This document shows, piece by piece, positions 8,190 to 16,840 of a DNA stretch of 64,000 bases. This DNA comes from Phytobacter palmae (lineage in GTDB: Bacteria; Pseudomonadota; Gammaproteobacteria; Enterobacterales; Enterobacteriaceae). Below the pieces are notes generated by a model. That model ran no database searches. It worked only from the letters and a program-made list of their open reading frames with translations, and was not told the DNA's origin. Numbering within the stretch: position 1 is the first letter of the stretch; the number at the start of each line of letters is the position of its first letter. The stretch spans positions 496,001-560,000 of the forward strand of contig FONB01000002.1 in the NCBI GenBank assembly GCA_900112785.1. The letters run 5' to 3'. Both the position numbers and the translations under genes were made by a program.

Positions 8190-9500
8190 ATGACCGATTA
8201 CAGCGGCGAGGCTCTGCCTGCAGCCAGAAAGAAAATGCAGATTAAACCCATTGTTCAGGTGGGTGCCGGAAATGCCCTCGAAATATACGATTTTATGGTC
8301 TATGGCTATTATGCACGTTATATTTCGCAGGCTTATTTCCCGTCAGATAATGAATATGTGTCATTAATGCTCACGCTGATGACATTTGCTTTAGGCTTCT
8401 TCGCCCGTCCGTTTGGGGCGATTATTCTCGGGGCTTATACCGATCGTCACGGTCGCCGGAAAGGGTTAATCATGGCCCTGACCCTGATGTCGATCGGTAT
8501 TTTGTGCGTCGCCATGACGCCGACCTATGCCTCAATCGGCATAGCCGCGCCGATCATCGTCATTCTCGGGCGCTTACTACAAGGTTTCTCGGCCGGTGCG
8601 GAACTGGGTGGCGTTGTGGTCTATCTGGCAGAGATATCGCCGCCGAATCGCCGGGCATTCTATACCTGCTGGCAGGTGGGTTCTCAGCAGTTTGCGGTCA
8701 TGGCTGCCTCCATTATCGGCCTGGTACTGCTGTACAACATGTCCACCGAAGATCTGCACGACTGGGGCTGGCGCGTTCCGTTGTTGATTGGTTGCGCGGT
8801 TATCCCGTTGATGTTCTGGCTGCGTTCAAACCTGCAAGAAACCGAAGTTTTCGCGAAGAAGAAAACCACACCAACCATTAAAGAGATTTGCACAAGTCTG
8901 GTCACCGGATGGCGTACCATTGTGGTCTGCATGGGGATGGTGGCGATGGCAACCGTCACCGCGCAGACGGTCACGACTTATGCACCCACCTTTATCAAAA
9001 GCCTGAACCTCGGTGAGAACGTTGGCTTTATCACGCTGTTCTTTGTTGGCCTGTCGATCCTGTTCTGGCTGCCGATCACGGCGATGATCGCTGACCGGGT
9101 CAACAGAAAAACTATGCTGATCGTGGTGACGTTGACCGGTGCCCTCACCGCATGGCCGATGCTCTCCTGGCTGGCTGCCGACCCGACAGTGTTTAAATTC
9201 GTCGTCTTTGAGTTGTGGTTCTCCTTCATGTACGCCTGCTATAGCTCCGTACAGGTTGCCGCGATGGTAGAACTGGTACCGGCGCATGCACGTACGGCGG
9301 GTTACTCTTTTGCCCAGGCTGTCGCCGCCGCCGTACTGGGTGGTCTGACGCCAGCAATTTGTACCTGGCTTAACCACACCTTTAACAGCAATGCGATGGT
9401 GGGGGTATGGCTTGGATTTAACGCCGTATTGAGTTTGTTGGCCGTATTAACCCTCGACCATAAACAAACAGCAATTAATCAGACCAAAGAATTACATTAA
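8190..9500 (+). CDS. MFS metabolite:proton symporter (MHS type)
   Basis: 436 residues with about twelve membrane segments. The loop 2-3 signature GAYTDRHGRRKG and the FARPFGAIILG segment are typical of the metabolite:H+ symporter branch that takes up carboxylates and betaines (relatives of ShiA, ProP, KgtP). AGGAG lies six bases before the ATG. It stands 131 bases after the enolase-like gene and 69 bases before the dehydrogenase gene. It is probably the importer of the unknown organic acid degraded by the cluster. Confidence 0.88.
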   Translation: MTDYSGEALPAARKKMQIKPIVQVGAGNALEIYDFMVYGYYARYISQAYFPSDNEYVSLMLTLMTFALGFFARPFGAIILGAYTDRHGRRKGLIMALTLMSIGILCVAMTPTYASIGIAAPIIVILGRLLQGFSAGAELGGVVVYLAEISPPNRRAFYTCWQVGSQQFAVMAASIIGLVLLYNMSTEDLHDWGWRVPLLIGCAVIPLMFWLRSNLQETEVFAKKKTTPTIKEICTSLVTGWRTIVVCMGMVAMATVTAQTVTTYAPTFIKSLNLGENVGFITLFFVGLSILFWLPITAMIADRVNRKTMLIVVTLTGALTAWPMLSWLAADPTVFKFVVFELWFSFMYACYSSVQVAAMVELVPAHARTAGYSFAQAVAAAVLGGLTPAICTWLNHTFNSNAMVGVWLGFNAVLSLLAVLTLDHKQTAINQTKELH

Positions 9501-9513
9501 TTGCTGACTAAAC

Positions 9514-9544
9514 AGCAGTACATCGATTAAGTTGACGTACTGCT
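9514..9544. repeat. Intercistronic inverted repeat
   Basis: AGCAGTAC (9514-9521) and GTACTGCT (9537-9544) form an 8-bp stem with a 15-base loop between the transporter and dehydrogenase genes. It has no T-tract, so it more likely affects mRNA stability or partial attenuation than full termination. Confidence 0.5.
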
Positions 9545-9569
9545 ACTAATAAACTGGAACAGGTAATGT

Positions 9570-10529
9570 ATGAAAATTGTTATTTTAGATGGTGGCGTTC
9601 TTAATCCTGGCGATTTGTCGTGGGACGCACTTTCGCAACTGGGTGAAATATCCGTTTATGACAACTCGACGCCGGAAGAAGTGGTTAAAAGAATTGGCGA
9701 AGCGGAAATTGCAATTATCAACAAAGTCGTATTAGGCGAAAAAGAATTCAGCCAGTGCCCGAACCTGAAATTTATCGGCGTTACGGCGACCGGCTATAAC
9801 GTTATTGACCTTACTGCGGCAAAAGCCCACGGCGTCACGGTCTCGAATGTCCCGACGTACGGCACCTCTACCGTCGCGCAATTTACAACTGCGCTGATGC
9901 TGGAGCTGTGCAACCAGGTTGGTCTGCACAATAACGATGTCCACGCAGGCGGCTGGGGGAATAAGCCGGATTTCTGCTACTGGCTCAAACCGATGCTCGA
10001 AGTGACGGGCAAAAATGTGGGCATCATTGGCTATGGCCGCATTGGTCAGGCGTTCGGCGCCGTGGCACAGGCGCTGGGTATGAATGTACTGGCATATGAC
10101 GAATACCAGAACAAAGCGCTGGAAAACGACCGCGTCCGCTACGTTGACCTCGATACCCTTTACGCCGAAGCCGATGTTATCAGTCTGCACTGCTTACTGA
10201 CGCCCAAAACACAAGGGATGATCAACGCAGAATCCCTGCGCAAGATGAAGAAATCCGCCCTGCTGCTTAACGCCTCGCGCGGCGATCTGATTAACGAAGC
10301 TGACCTTGCCGACGCGCTCAATAATGGCGTGATTGCCGGTGCCGCCGTCGACGTGCTCTCCAAAGAACCGCCGGTGCCTGATAACCCGATGCTGAGCGCG
10401 AAGAATTGCATTATTACCCCACACATTGCCTGGGCCTCGGTGGAAGCGCGCGGACGCATTCTGGCGACCACCGTTGACAACGTTAAAGCGTATCTGGCCG
10501 GAGAACCGCAAAACCAGGTCGGCAACTGA
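9570..10529 (+). CDS. D-isomer-specific 2-hydroxyacid dehydrogenase
   Basis: 319 residues of the glycerate/hydroxypyruvate-reductase type. The nucleotide fold shows GIIGYGRIGQ (glycines 154, 156, 159), followed by an acidic residue at the end of the next strand (AYDEYQ, Asp177), which favours NAD over NADP. The catalytic triad is visible: Arg237 in NASRGDLI, Glu266 in KEPP, His285 in TPHIAWAS. It interconverts a 2-oxo acid and a (2R)-hydroxy acid. Within this cluster it could create the 2-oxo acid needed by the downstream hydratase and aldolase. Confidence 0.9.
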   Translation: MKIVILDGGVLNPGDLSWDALSQLGEISVYDNSTPEEVVKRIGEAEIAIINKVVLGEKEFSQCPNLKFIGVTATGYNVIDLTAAKAHGVTVSNVPTYGTSTVAQFTTALMLELCNQVGLHNNDVHAGGWGNKPDFCYWLKPMLEVTGKNVGIIGYGRIGQAFGAVAQALGMNVLAYDEYQNKALENDRVRYVDLDTLYAEADVISLHCLLTPKTQGMINAESLRKMKKSALLLNASRGDLINEADLADALNNGVIAGAAVDVLSKEPPVPDNPMLSAKNCIITPHIAWASVEARGRILATTVDNVKAYLAGEPQNQVGN

Positions 10530-10558
10530 TATTACGTGATAAATAAAGAGATAGAACA

Positions 10559-11341
10559 ATGGAAAACAACATTATCAAAGCAGCGGATTTGCTACGCCAG
10601 GCCTGGGAGAACAACGAAGCTGGCGACCCGATTCGCGACCTTGTCGACAGTGAAAATCTGACGACCGCCTACATGATTCAGGACTATAACGACAAAATCT
10701 GGCAGGCGCAGGGCCGCCGTCTGGTTGGACGAAAACTGGGCTTAACCAACAAAGCTGTGCAGAAGCAGTTCGGCATTTCAGACCCGTGTTATGGCAACAT
10801 TTATGCCGACATGGTGCTGGTCGACGGGGCGGAAATCACTAAAACGGCAGTCAGCGATCTGCGCGTGGAGACCGAGATTGCCGTCGTCCTGAAAAAAGAC
10901 CTGACGCAAACCGGGCACACCATCCTCGACATCATCAACGCCGTTGATTACATCCTGCCCGCGTTTGAGATCTGCGACAGCCGCGTCACCGGCTGGAACG
11001 TGAAGTCCTGTGACTTCGTCGCAGATAACGCCGCTGCGTGTCTGGTGGTACTTGGCACCAGGCCGGTGTACCTCTGCGACTGCGATATCACTCGCAGCGA
11101 AATGGTCACTAAACGGGCGGGAGAAGTGGTTTCACAAGGCAAAGCGACGGCCATTCTCGGCCACCCGCTGCATGCGCTGAAATGGCTGGCAGATGACCTG
11201 GTGCGCATTGGTAAGCCCCTGCGCGCGGGCGAGTTTGTTATCACTGGCGCTATCGGTCCGGCGGTGTCCGCAAGACCAGGCGATGCCTTTGACGCGGAAA
11301 TCACGGGGGTAGGCCTTATCAGCACCCGCTTTGCCGAATAA
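10559..11341 (+). CDS. 2-oxo-enoate hydratase (MhpD/HpaH family)
   Basis: 260 residues of the FAH-fold hydratases that add water to 2-oxopent-4-enoate or 2-oxohept-3-enedioate. The divalent-metal motif LRVETEIAVVL (Glu104, Glu106) and the C-terminal GEFVITGAIGPAVSARPGD (compare GDVILTGSLG in relatives) are present. The product would be a 4-hydroxy-2-oxo acid, exactly the substrate class of the aldolase encoded next (27 bases away). The pair copies the end of meta-cleavage and homoprotocatechuate pathways, but no ring-cleavage gene is present here. Confidence 0.87.
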   Translation: MENNIIKAADLLRQAWENNEAGDPIRDLVDSENLTTAYMIQDYNDKIWQAQGRRLVGRKLGLTNKAVQKQFGISDPCYGNIYADMVLVDGAEITKTAVSDLRVETEIAVVLKKDLTQTGHTILDIINAVDYILPAFEICDSRVTGWNVKSCDFVADNAAACLVVLGTRPVYLCDCDITRSEMVTKRAGEVVSQGKATAILGHPLHALKWLADDLVRIGKPLRAGEFVITGAIGPAVSARPGDAFDAEITGVGLISTRFAE

Positions 11342-11368
11342 AGGACCGCAGGCTTAAAGGAGGCCGTT

Positions 11369-12133
11369 ATGGAACTGCAAAAAAATCATTTCAGGCACGC
11401 CATTAAAAACAATACGTTACAGTTAGGCCTCTGGACCCAACTGGGCAGCTATATCGCCGCCGAGATCCTCTCCGGCTGCGGTTATGACTTTATTGGACTC
11501 GATGCGGAACATGGGCCGAGTGAATATATCGAAATTTACTCGCAGTTGCAGGCCTGTGCGGCTGGCGGACCGACTCAGCCCATCGTTCGCATACCTAACC
11601 ACGATATTTCACTGATTAAGCGTTATCTGGATGCGGGGGTAAATACCCTGATGGTGCCGCAGGTGGATACCGTTGAGCAGGCAAAAACGCTGGTGTCCGC
11701 CGTGCGTTATCCGCCTCGCGGCGTGCGCGGCTACTGCGGCGCGCCGCGCGCATCCGGCTTTGGTCGGATCAAAGACTACGCCACTACCTGCGAGGAAGAA
11801 ATTTGTCTTATCGTGATGCCGGAAACCACCCTGGCGCTGGAAAATATTGAGGCGATGGCGGCCATTGATGGCATTGATGCCTTCTTTATCGGCCCAGGCG
11901 ATCTCGCCGCCAGCCTCGGCTATATCGGTCAGCCGATGCACCCGGAAGTTATTAAAGTGATTGAAGAAACCGGCAGGCGCATCAAAGCTGCCGGGAAAGC
12001 CGTCGGCATTCTCTGTACGGACGAAGCGCAGACTCGCCGTTATATCGAGCTGGGTTTCCAGATGATCGCCATTGGTTCTGACCAGGGGCTATTGACCAAA
12101 GGTGCGGAGCAGTTGCTGGCGAAATTCAGATAG
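11369..12133 (+). CDS. HpcH/HpaI-type class II aldolase
   Basis: 254 residues. It cleaves a 4-hydroxy-2-oxo acid to pyruvate and an aldehyde. Residues matching the HpaI active site are in place: His48 in DAEHGPS (base), Arg74 in IVRIP, and metal ligands Glu152 (MPET) and Asp178 (GPGDLAASLG). The loop RGVRGYCGAPRASGFG is also typical. AAAGGAGG lies six bases before the start, the strongest ribosome site in the cluster. It is last in the operon, with an intrinsic terminator 39 bases after its stop. Confidence 0.9.
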   Translation: MELQKNHFRHAIKNNTLQLGLWTQLGSYIAAEILSGCGYDFIGLDAEHGPSEYIEIYSQLQACAAGGPTQPIVRIPNHDISLIKRYLDAGVNTLMVPQVDTVEQAKTLVSAVRYPPRGVRGYCGAPRASGFGRIKDYATTCEEEICLIVMPETTLALENIEAMAAIDGIDAFFIGPGDLAASLGYIGQPMHPEVIKVIEETGRRIKAAGKAVGILCTDEAQTRRYIELGFQMIAIGSDQGLLTKGAEQLLAKFR

Positions 12134-12171
12134 TTTCCCGAAGTACTTGTATTAGCATTGGTTTTTCTTTT

Positions 12172-12206
12172 CCGGATGAGCGCGGCAGCCCCATCCGGTT
12201 TTTTTT
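12172..12206 (+). terminator. Intrinsic terminator of the enolase-like operon
   Basis: CCGGATG (12172-12178) pairs with CATCCGG (12192-12198), followed by eight Ts. The last Ts double as the stop codon of the convergent LacI-family gene. It ends the kinase-to-aldolase transcript. Confidence 0.85.
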
Positions 12207-13233
12207 AGCAACGGGCGATAAACGCTTTTGTGGAGTCGCCAGTCACCAGCGAGGGGGTAAAAATCTGGCTGTCGGTAGAGGCATAAAAGGCCTGCGGGGT
12301 GAGTGTTTGTTCCTGATTCATCAGGCGATCAATGATGGCAACACAGGCGTCAGCAATCTGTTTTTCGGGCAGCGAAATATAGGTCAGTTTCATCTCCAGC
12401 AAACTGCTCCAGGAGACATCGCCATAGGCCACCAGCGAAAGATCGTCAGGGATGCGGATATTTTTCTCTTTCGCGGCCAGTAAGATACTCATGGCGTAAC
12501 GTGGGCTGCCGAGCACCAGGGCTGTGGGCGGCATGTCTGCGGCCATAATGCGCCTGAAAGCGTCACCGCCAAACCCGGCCTGCGGTGGGCCGACATGGAT
12601 AAGCGCCTGGAGCGCCGTTTGTTCTGCCGGCGTGAAACATTGCAAAAAACCCTGCAAACGTTCATAGCCGGTGCTCAGCTCTTCGGAAGAGCCAATATAA
12701 CCGATACGCTGGTGCCCAAGCTCACGCAAGTGTTTTACCGCCAGCGAAATGCCGTGGCGATCGTCAATGGCGATAACGGGCGCCTGCAGGCTGCGGTGTC
12801 TACGCAGCAGCTGGACGCCATTCGTGCGGGTAATCAGCTCTTGCGTTTCCGGGAGAGGGTTGGCCGTCGGCGCGAAAATAATGCCATCCACGCGGGCGGT
12901 CATTAAACGCAACAGCGCGGTATGCTCCATTTCCGGCTTGTCGCTGGTAATGCCCAGCATCATCTGCCATGAGCGTTCGGCGGCAACATGCGCAATGGCA
13001 TTGGTAACGGTAATAAAAAAATCGTTCTGAATATCGGGGATCACCAGACCAAATGCGCCGGTACTGGCGTTACGCAGCGCCCGCGCGGCACTATTGGGAA
13101 TATAACCATATTCTCGCGCAGCCTGTAACACACTCTCTTTTGTTGCCTGGCTAATGGCGGGATGATCGTTTAAAGCCCGTGATACCGTGGTATGAGATAA
13201 GCCCAATATTGCAGCCAATTTTTTTATTGTCAC
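12205..13233 (-). CDS. LacI/GalR-family transcriptional regulator
   Basis: 342 residues. The N-terminal helix-turn-helix (IKKLAAILGLSHTTVSRALNDHP) and hinge helix (YIPNSAARALR) are classic for the family. A periplasmic-binding-protein-like effector domain with FGLVIPDIQNDFF and HLRELGHQRIGYIG follows. It is convergent with the catabolic operon, so it is presumably its substrate-responsive repressor. The perfect palindrome at 5545-5564 is the best candidate operator. The effector is unknown. Confidence 0.92.
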   Translation of the reverse strand: MTIKKLAAILGLSHTTVSRALNDHPAISQATKESVLQAAREYGYIPNSAARALRNASTGAFGLVIPDIQNDFFITVTNAIAHVAAERSWQMMLGITSDKPEMEHTALLRLMTARVDGIIFAPTANPLPETQELITRTNGVQLLRRHRSLQAPVIAIDDRHGISLAVKHLRELGHQRIGYIGSSEELSTGYERLQGFLQCFTPAEQTALQALIHVGPPQAGFGGDAFRRIMAADMPPTALVLGSPRYAMSILLAAKEKNIRIPDDLSLVAYGDVSWSSLLEMKLTYISLPEKQIADACVAIIDRLMNQEQTLTPQAFYASTDSQIFTPSLVTGDSTKAFIARC

Positions 13234-13667
13234 TGCGTCACCTTAATGTCGTCCTGGCTCGGATTTCCCGTCATCAATTCAGAAAGCCGGGGATTAAATT
13301 ATAATCCCTACAGTTTTTCGCTGTGAAAATGCATCAATAATATTGTGCATAAGCCATAATAACAGATTCTTATATCTGGCACTATCATTTTGCCATACTA
13401 ACATCTGCATGAATTAATTAGACATAGTGCAAACTTATAAATATTCTAACTTGCCTTAAGAGCCGTTCTTTTATTAAGCGAAAATTAAGGATTATTAATA
13501 TAAATAATGAAAAAGAAGGTTTAATTCCCCTCAAAACCCCCTCTTCCCTGCATTTCTCACCTGCCCGTAGTACTGTTTTTTCACAAGAACAAGCGAGACA
13601 TTCCTCACATTTTTACATGACGGGCTATGCTGTCAGAGAGGATAAATTTAATCAGAAGGAGACGCCA
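13234..13667. other. AT-rich divergent intergenic region
   Basis: About 430 bases between the LacI-type regulator (minus) and the flavoprotein operon (plus). It must hold both promoters. One half-site GTGCATAA near 13345 resembles half of the 5545 palindrome, without a proper second half. I found no gene. Two in-frame codons upstream could extend the flavoprotein, but the ribosome site favours 13668. Confidence 0.5.
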
Positions 13668-15050
13668 ATGACCACCCGGCAACCGCTTTTCCCACGTCGT
13701 CAGACGCAACCCGTTGCAGATGAGCACACTGTCCTGAACTGGGCACAAAACGCCACGCTGGCACAGGAACGCGCGGTTATCGCGCCAGAAAATGAAGCGC
13801 AGTTGCAACAGGCTATCGCCAGTTGCCGGGGGCGAGTACGTATCATGGGCAGTCGTATGTCTCCGGGCAGGATGCTCGCGATAACCCAGCCGCAGGATAT
13901 CCTGATTGATCTCTCCCGTCTGCGGGGCCTGCTGGCGGTGAGCGACGATAGCGTCACCTTTGCCGGAGGTACCCCGCTGCATGAGGTGTATGAAGTTCTG
14001 ACATCCATGAACCGCATGCTCAACGCCTCGCCGGGAGTGATTGCCTCACAGACGCTGGCCGGCGCGATCTCTACCGGCACGCACGGTCAGGGTATGCAAC
14101 AAAGCTCACTGGCGGATGACGCTCTTGCTATCCGGCTGATTGATGCCGCGGGCCAGATACATACGCTGGATAATCAGCACCCCTGGTTTGCAGCAGCACA
14201 ACTGGGGCTGGGAACGCTGGGCGCCATTAGCGCCGTCACGTTCCGCACGCGTCCTTATACCCAGTTTACCTGTTTTAAAAGCGCGCACAGCGCCGATACG
14301 CTCGAAGAGGATTTGATTACCTGGAATCAGCAATGGTCATTCAGCAAAGCCTGGTGGTTTGTGGATGAAAACAAAGTCCACGCGTGGAATGCCCGGGAAG
14401 CGAATAACACTGAGCGTCAGGCCTGGCGGGAGAACCATGGTGATCTGCTGGCGCTGGAAGAGACCAGTGACCAGATGAATGTTGCGGTGGAAAACACCCT
14501 GCAACATATGCGCAACGACACCCGTATCCTGGATGAGAACGGCAAGCCGTTTCGTACCGTGACGCGCTTTAAAGATTTCTCCGACGTGACTGGCGATATC
14601 TATCAGGTCTTCTGTCGCGGCATCGCCACGCCGCAGATCAATATTGAGATCGGCGTACCGATGGACCGCGCCCCCGCTATTATCACCCAGATCCGGGAGT
14701 GGCATGCCCGCGAACAGCCCCATATGCATTACCCGATCATTTTGCGCTGTACCGGGCCATCAAATGCCTGGCTGAGTCCCGCCTGGCAGCAGCCCACCTG
14801 TTTCTTCGGTTTTGTGGTCTATTACGCCGAAGATGGCTCACTTTCCGAAGAGGGGTTGTCCTTTTTACGCGTGGTCGAGGCACTGCTGGCAAGCGAGGGC
14901 GGGAAGCCACACTGGGGGAAATATTTCGACGCCAGCTTATATGACTGGCCGACGCTCTACCCGCAATTACCCACCTTCCGGGAGGTACGCCGGACGCTCG
15001 ATCCTGGAGGGATCTTCCTCAATGATTTTATGGCGGAGCTGTTGTCATGA
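13668..15050 (+). CDS. FAD-dependent aldonolactone-oxidase-type flavoprotein
   Basis: 460 residues from the ATG at 13668, preceded by AGAAGGAGA. The N-terminal half is the VAO/PCMH-type FAD domain (RIMGSRMSPGRM, SQTLAGAISTGTHGQG for the pyrophosphate loop). The C-terminal half is the sugar-1,4-lactone oxidase (ALO) domain, ending with HWGKYF (His415, Lys418), the catalytic His-Trp-x-Lys motif, and FLNDFMAELL. Relatives oxidise L-gulono/galactono/arabinono-lactones or alditols with O2. No signal peptide is present. It overlaps the next gene by four bases, coupling an oxidase with a glycosyltransferase. Confidence 0.85.
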   Translation: MTTRQPLFPRRQTQPVADEHTVLNWAQNATLAQERAVIAPENEAQLQQAIASCRGRVRIMGSRMSPGRMLAITQPQDILIDLSRLRGLLAVSDDSVTFAGGTPLHEVYEVLTSMNRMLNASPGVIASQTLAGAISTGTHGQGMQQSSLADDALAIRLIDAAGQIHTLDNQHPWFAAAQLGLGTLGAISAVTFRTRPYTQFTCFKSAHSADTLEEDLITWNQQWSFSKAWWFVDENKVHAWNAREANNTERQAWRENHGDLLALEETSDQMNVAVENTLQHMRNDTRILDENGKPFRTVTRFKDFSDVTGDIYQVFCRGIATPQINIEIGVPMDRAPAIITQIREWHAREQPHMHYPIILRCTGPSNAWLSPAWQQPTCFFGFVVYYAEDGSLSEEGLSFLRVVEALLASEGGKPHWGKYFDASLYDWPTLYPQLPTFREVRRTLDPGGIFLNDFMAELLS

Positions 15051-15880
15051 GTGCCGCGTTCGCCTGGGTGACACTGCTCACCCATCCCGGCTACGTACCG
15101 GGCGTGGAGGCATTGCGCCACTCGCTGCAAAAAAGTGGCTCACCGTGGCCGCTGGTCGTGATGGTGACTCCTGGCATCGAGTCCGGGATACGCAGGTCGT
15201 TAAGCGATGCCGGATGCGTGATTCGTGAGGTACCGATCCTTGGACCCGACCCGGCGCTGGCGCACCGCTACGCCAATGCCCGCTTTGCCGAGGTATGGAG
15301 CAAACTGGCGGTATGGACCCTTGAGGAGTATCAGCGCGTGGCATTTCTCGACGCCGATATGCTGGTAGTGCAGAACATGGATGAGGTGTTCGGGTTACCG
15401 CTTCCGGCGGGCTTTATTGCCGCCTGTCACGCATGCCGGTGTAACCCCAATCGTATCGCCAGCTACCCGGAAAGCTGGCAGCCTGAAAACTGCTACTACA
15501 GCTGGTGTGAAGACCCGCAAATGACGGCACACCCACCGGCCACGCTGGATAACTATCTTAACGGCGGGTTTCTGCTGTTGACGCCGGACAAGGAGGTGTA
15601 CGACAGAATGGTGACGCAGTTGGCTGCCATGGCGGATATCTCTGGTTACGTGTTCGCCGAGCAGGATTTTCTCAACGACATTTTCCGCGATCGCTGGATA
15701 CCGCTGCATTATGGTTATAACGCGTTAAAGACCCTGAGTTTGCAGCACCCACGAATGTGGGATTTCAGCCAGGTCAAGAATGTGCATTACATCATTGATA
15801 AACCCTGGGAGAAGCCCCCCACGCCCGGCGACAAATGGTATGCATTGCACCGCCTGTGGTGGGAGTATTACCCGCATTGA
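15047..15880 (+). CDS. Family 8 (glycogenin-like) glycosyltransferase
   Basis: 277 residues. The N-terminal VTLLTHPGYVPGVEALRHSL and the metal/nucleotide-sugar motif FLDADMLVV (Asp102, Asp104) are diagnostic of GT8 retaining transferases. NGGFLLL and a late HYI-x-KPW segment also match glycogenin-type enzymes. It is probably cytosolic, as no membrane segment or signal is seen. Acceptor and donor are unknown. Its start lies inside the flavoprotein stop (ATGA), so the two products probably act on the same molecule, perhaps making or tailoring an oxidised sugar glycoside. Confidence 0.85.
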   Translation: MSAAFAWVTLLTHPGYVPGVEALRHSLQKSGSPWPLVVMVTPGIESGIRRSLSDAGCVIREVPILGPDPALAHRYANARFAEVWSKLAVWTLEEYQRVAFLDADMLVVQNMDEVFGLPLPAGFIAACHACRCNPNRIASYPESWQPENCYYSWCEDPQMTAHPPATLDNYLNGGFLLLTPDKEVYDRMVTQLAAMADISGYVFAEQDFLNDIFRDRWIPLHYGYNALKTLSLQHPRMWDFSQVKNVHYIIDKPWEKPPTPGDKWYALHRLWWEYYPH

Positions 15881-15932
15881 GGGGGGTTGGATTTGTGCGG
15901 TCTGCTCTCCGGGGAGAAGAAGATAACCGAAG

Positions 15933-15959
15933 CCCGGATAAGGCGAAGCCGTATCCGGG
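15933..15959. repeat. REP-like palindromic element
   Basis: CCCGGATAAGGCGAAGCCGTATCCGGG is an imperfect palindrome, given here as arms CCCGGATA and TATCCGGG around GGCGAAGCC. It has the composition and 3'-intergenic position of enterobacterial REP/BIME units, between two convergent genes. Confidence 0.7.
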
Positions 15960-15965
15960 AACCTG

Positions 15966-16814
15966 TTACTCCACCATTTCGAGGTAAATGCTGCGCAACA
16001 GTTTCGTTATCTCCCCGGCCTTACCATCGCCGATTTGCTGGCCGTCGACGCTGACCACTGGCCAGACGAAGGTAGTGGCGGAACTGATAAACACCTCGCT
16101 CGCCCGGCGCGCCTCTTCCGGCGTAAATAACCGCTCTTCGAAGGTGATGCCGTGCTCCTCACCCAGACGTAACAGCGCTTTACGGGTAATACCATGCAAA
16201 ATGTTATTGCTCAGTGGCCGCGTGACGATGGTTTTATCCGCCGTCACGATATAACAGTTGCAGGAGCTGCCTTCGGTAATAAAGCCATCTTCCACCAGAA
16301 ACGCATCATCCGCGCCGTTGGCCTCGGCCCAGGCTTTTGCCAGACACGGCGCCAACAGCTGTACGGTTTTAATATCCCGCCGCTGCCAGCGAATATCCGG
16401 GCAGGTCACCACACGAATGCCCTTACTGGCAGCAGGATGGTCTACCACCGCACGCGACTGGGTAAACAGTACCAGTGTGGTAGGGGTCTGTGACGGTGGA
16501 AAGTGAAAATCACGATCGCCACTGTTACCGCGCGTCAGTTGCAAATAGATCCCCCCTTCCGTGAGTTCATTCTCCGCGATCAGGCGCTGATGGATCTCGC
16601 GCAGATCGTTTTCCGAAAGCGTCAGGGATAAGCCCAGCTCACGACAGGATCGCGCGAGCCGTGCAAAATGGCCGGCGAAGTCCACCAGCTTGCCATTCAC
16701 CACCGCCGTGACTTCATACACCGCGTCGGCAAATAAAAAACCACGATCAAAAACGGAAATTTTGGCCTCTTCTTCCGGCACATACTCCCCGTTGAGGTAA
16801 ACCGTGCGTGACAT
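15966..16814 (-). CDS. D-amino-acid transaminase (class IV PLP fold)
   Basis: 282 residues, the usual length of D-alanine/D-amino-acid aminotransferase. Matching features are YLNGEYVPEEEAKISVFDRGFLFADAVYE at the N-terminus, the PLP lysine in RRDIKTVQLL, and FITEGSSCNCYIV. It moves the amino group between D-amino acids and 2-oxo acids, typically making D-glutamate from 2-oxoglutarate. It is the last gene of a three-gene unit with the racemase and N-acetyltransferase genes, only 26 bases after the racemase. That context suggests it collects amino groups from many D-amino acids as D-glutamate. Confidence 0.9.
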   Translation of the reverse strand: MSRTVYLNGEYVPEEEAKISVFDRGFLFADAVYEVTAVVNGKLVDFAGHFARLARSCRELGLSLTLSENDLREIHQRLIAENELTEGGIYLQLTRGNSGDRDFHFPPSQTPTTLVLFTQSRAVVDHPAASKGIRVVTCPDIRWQRRDIKTVQLLAPCLAKAWAEANGADDAFLVEDGFITEGSSCNCYIVTADKTIVTRPLSNNILHGITRKALLRLGEEHGITFEERLFTPEEARRASEVFISSATTFVWPVVSVDGQQIGDGKAGEITKLLRSIYLEMVE

Positions 16815-16840
16815 GTCTATCTCCTTACATCATTACGCCA

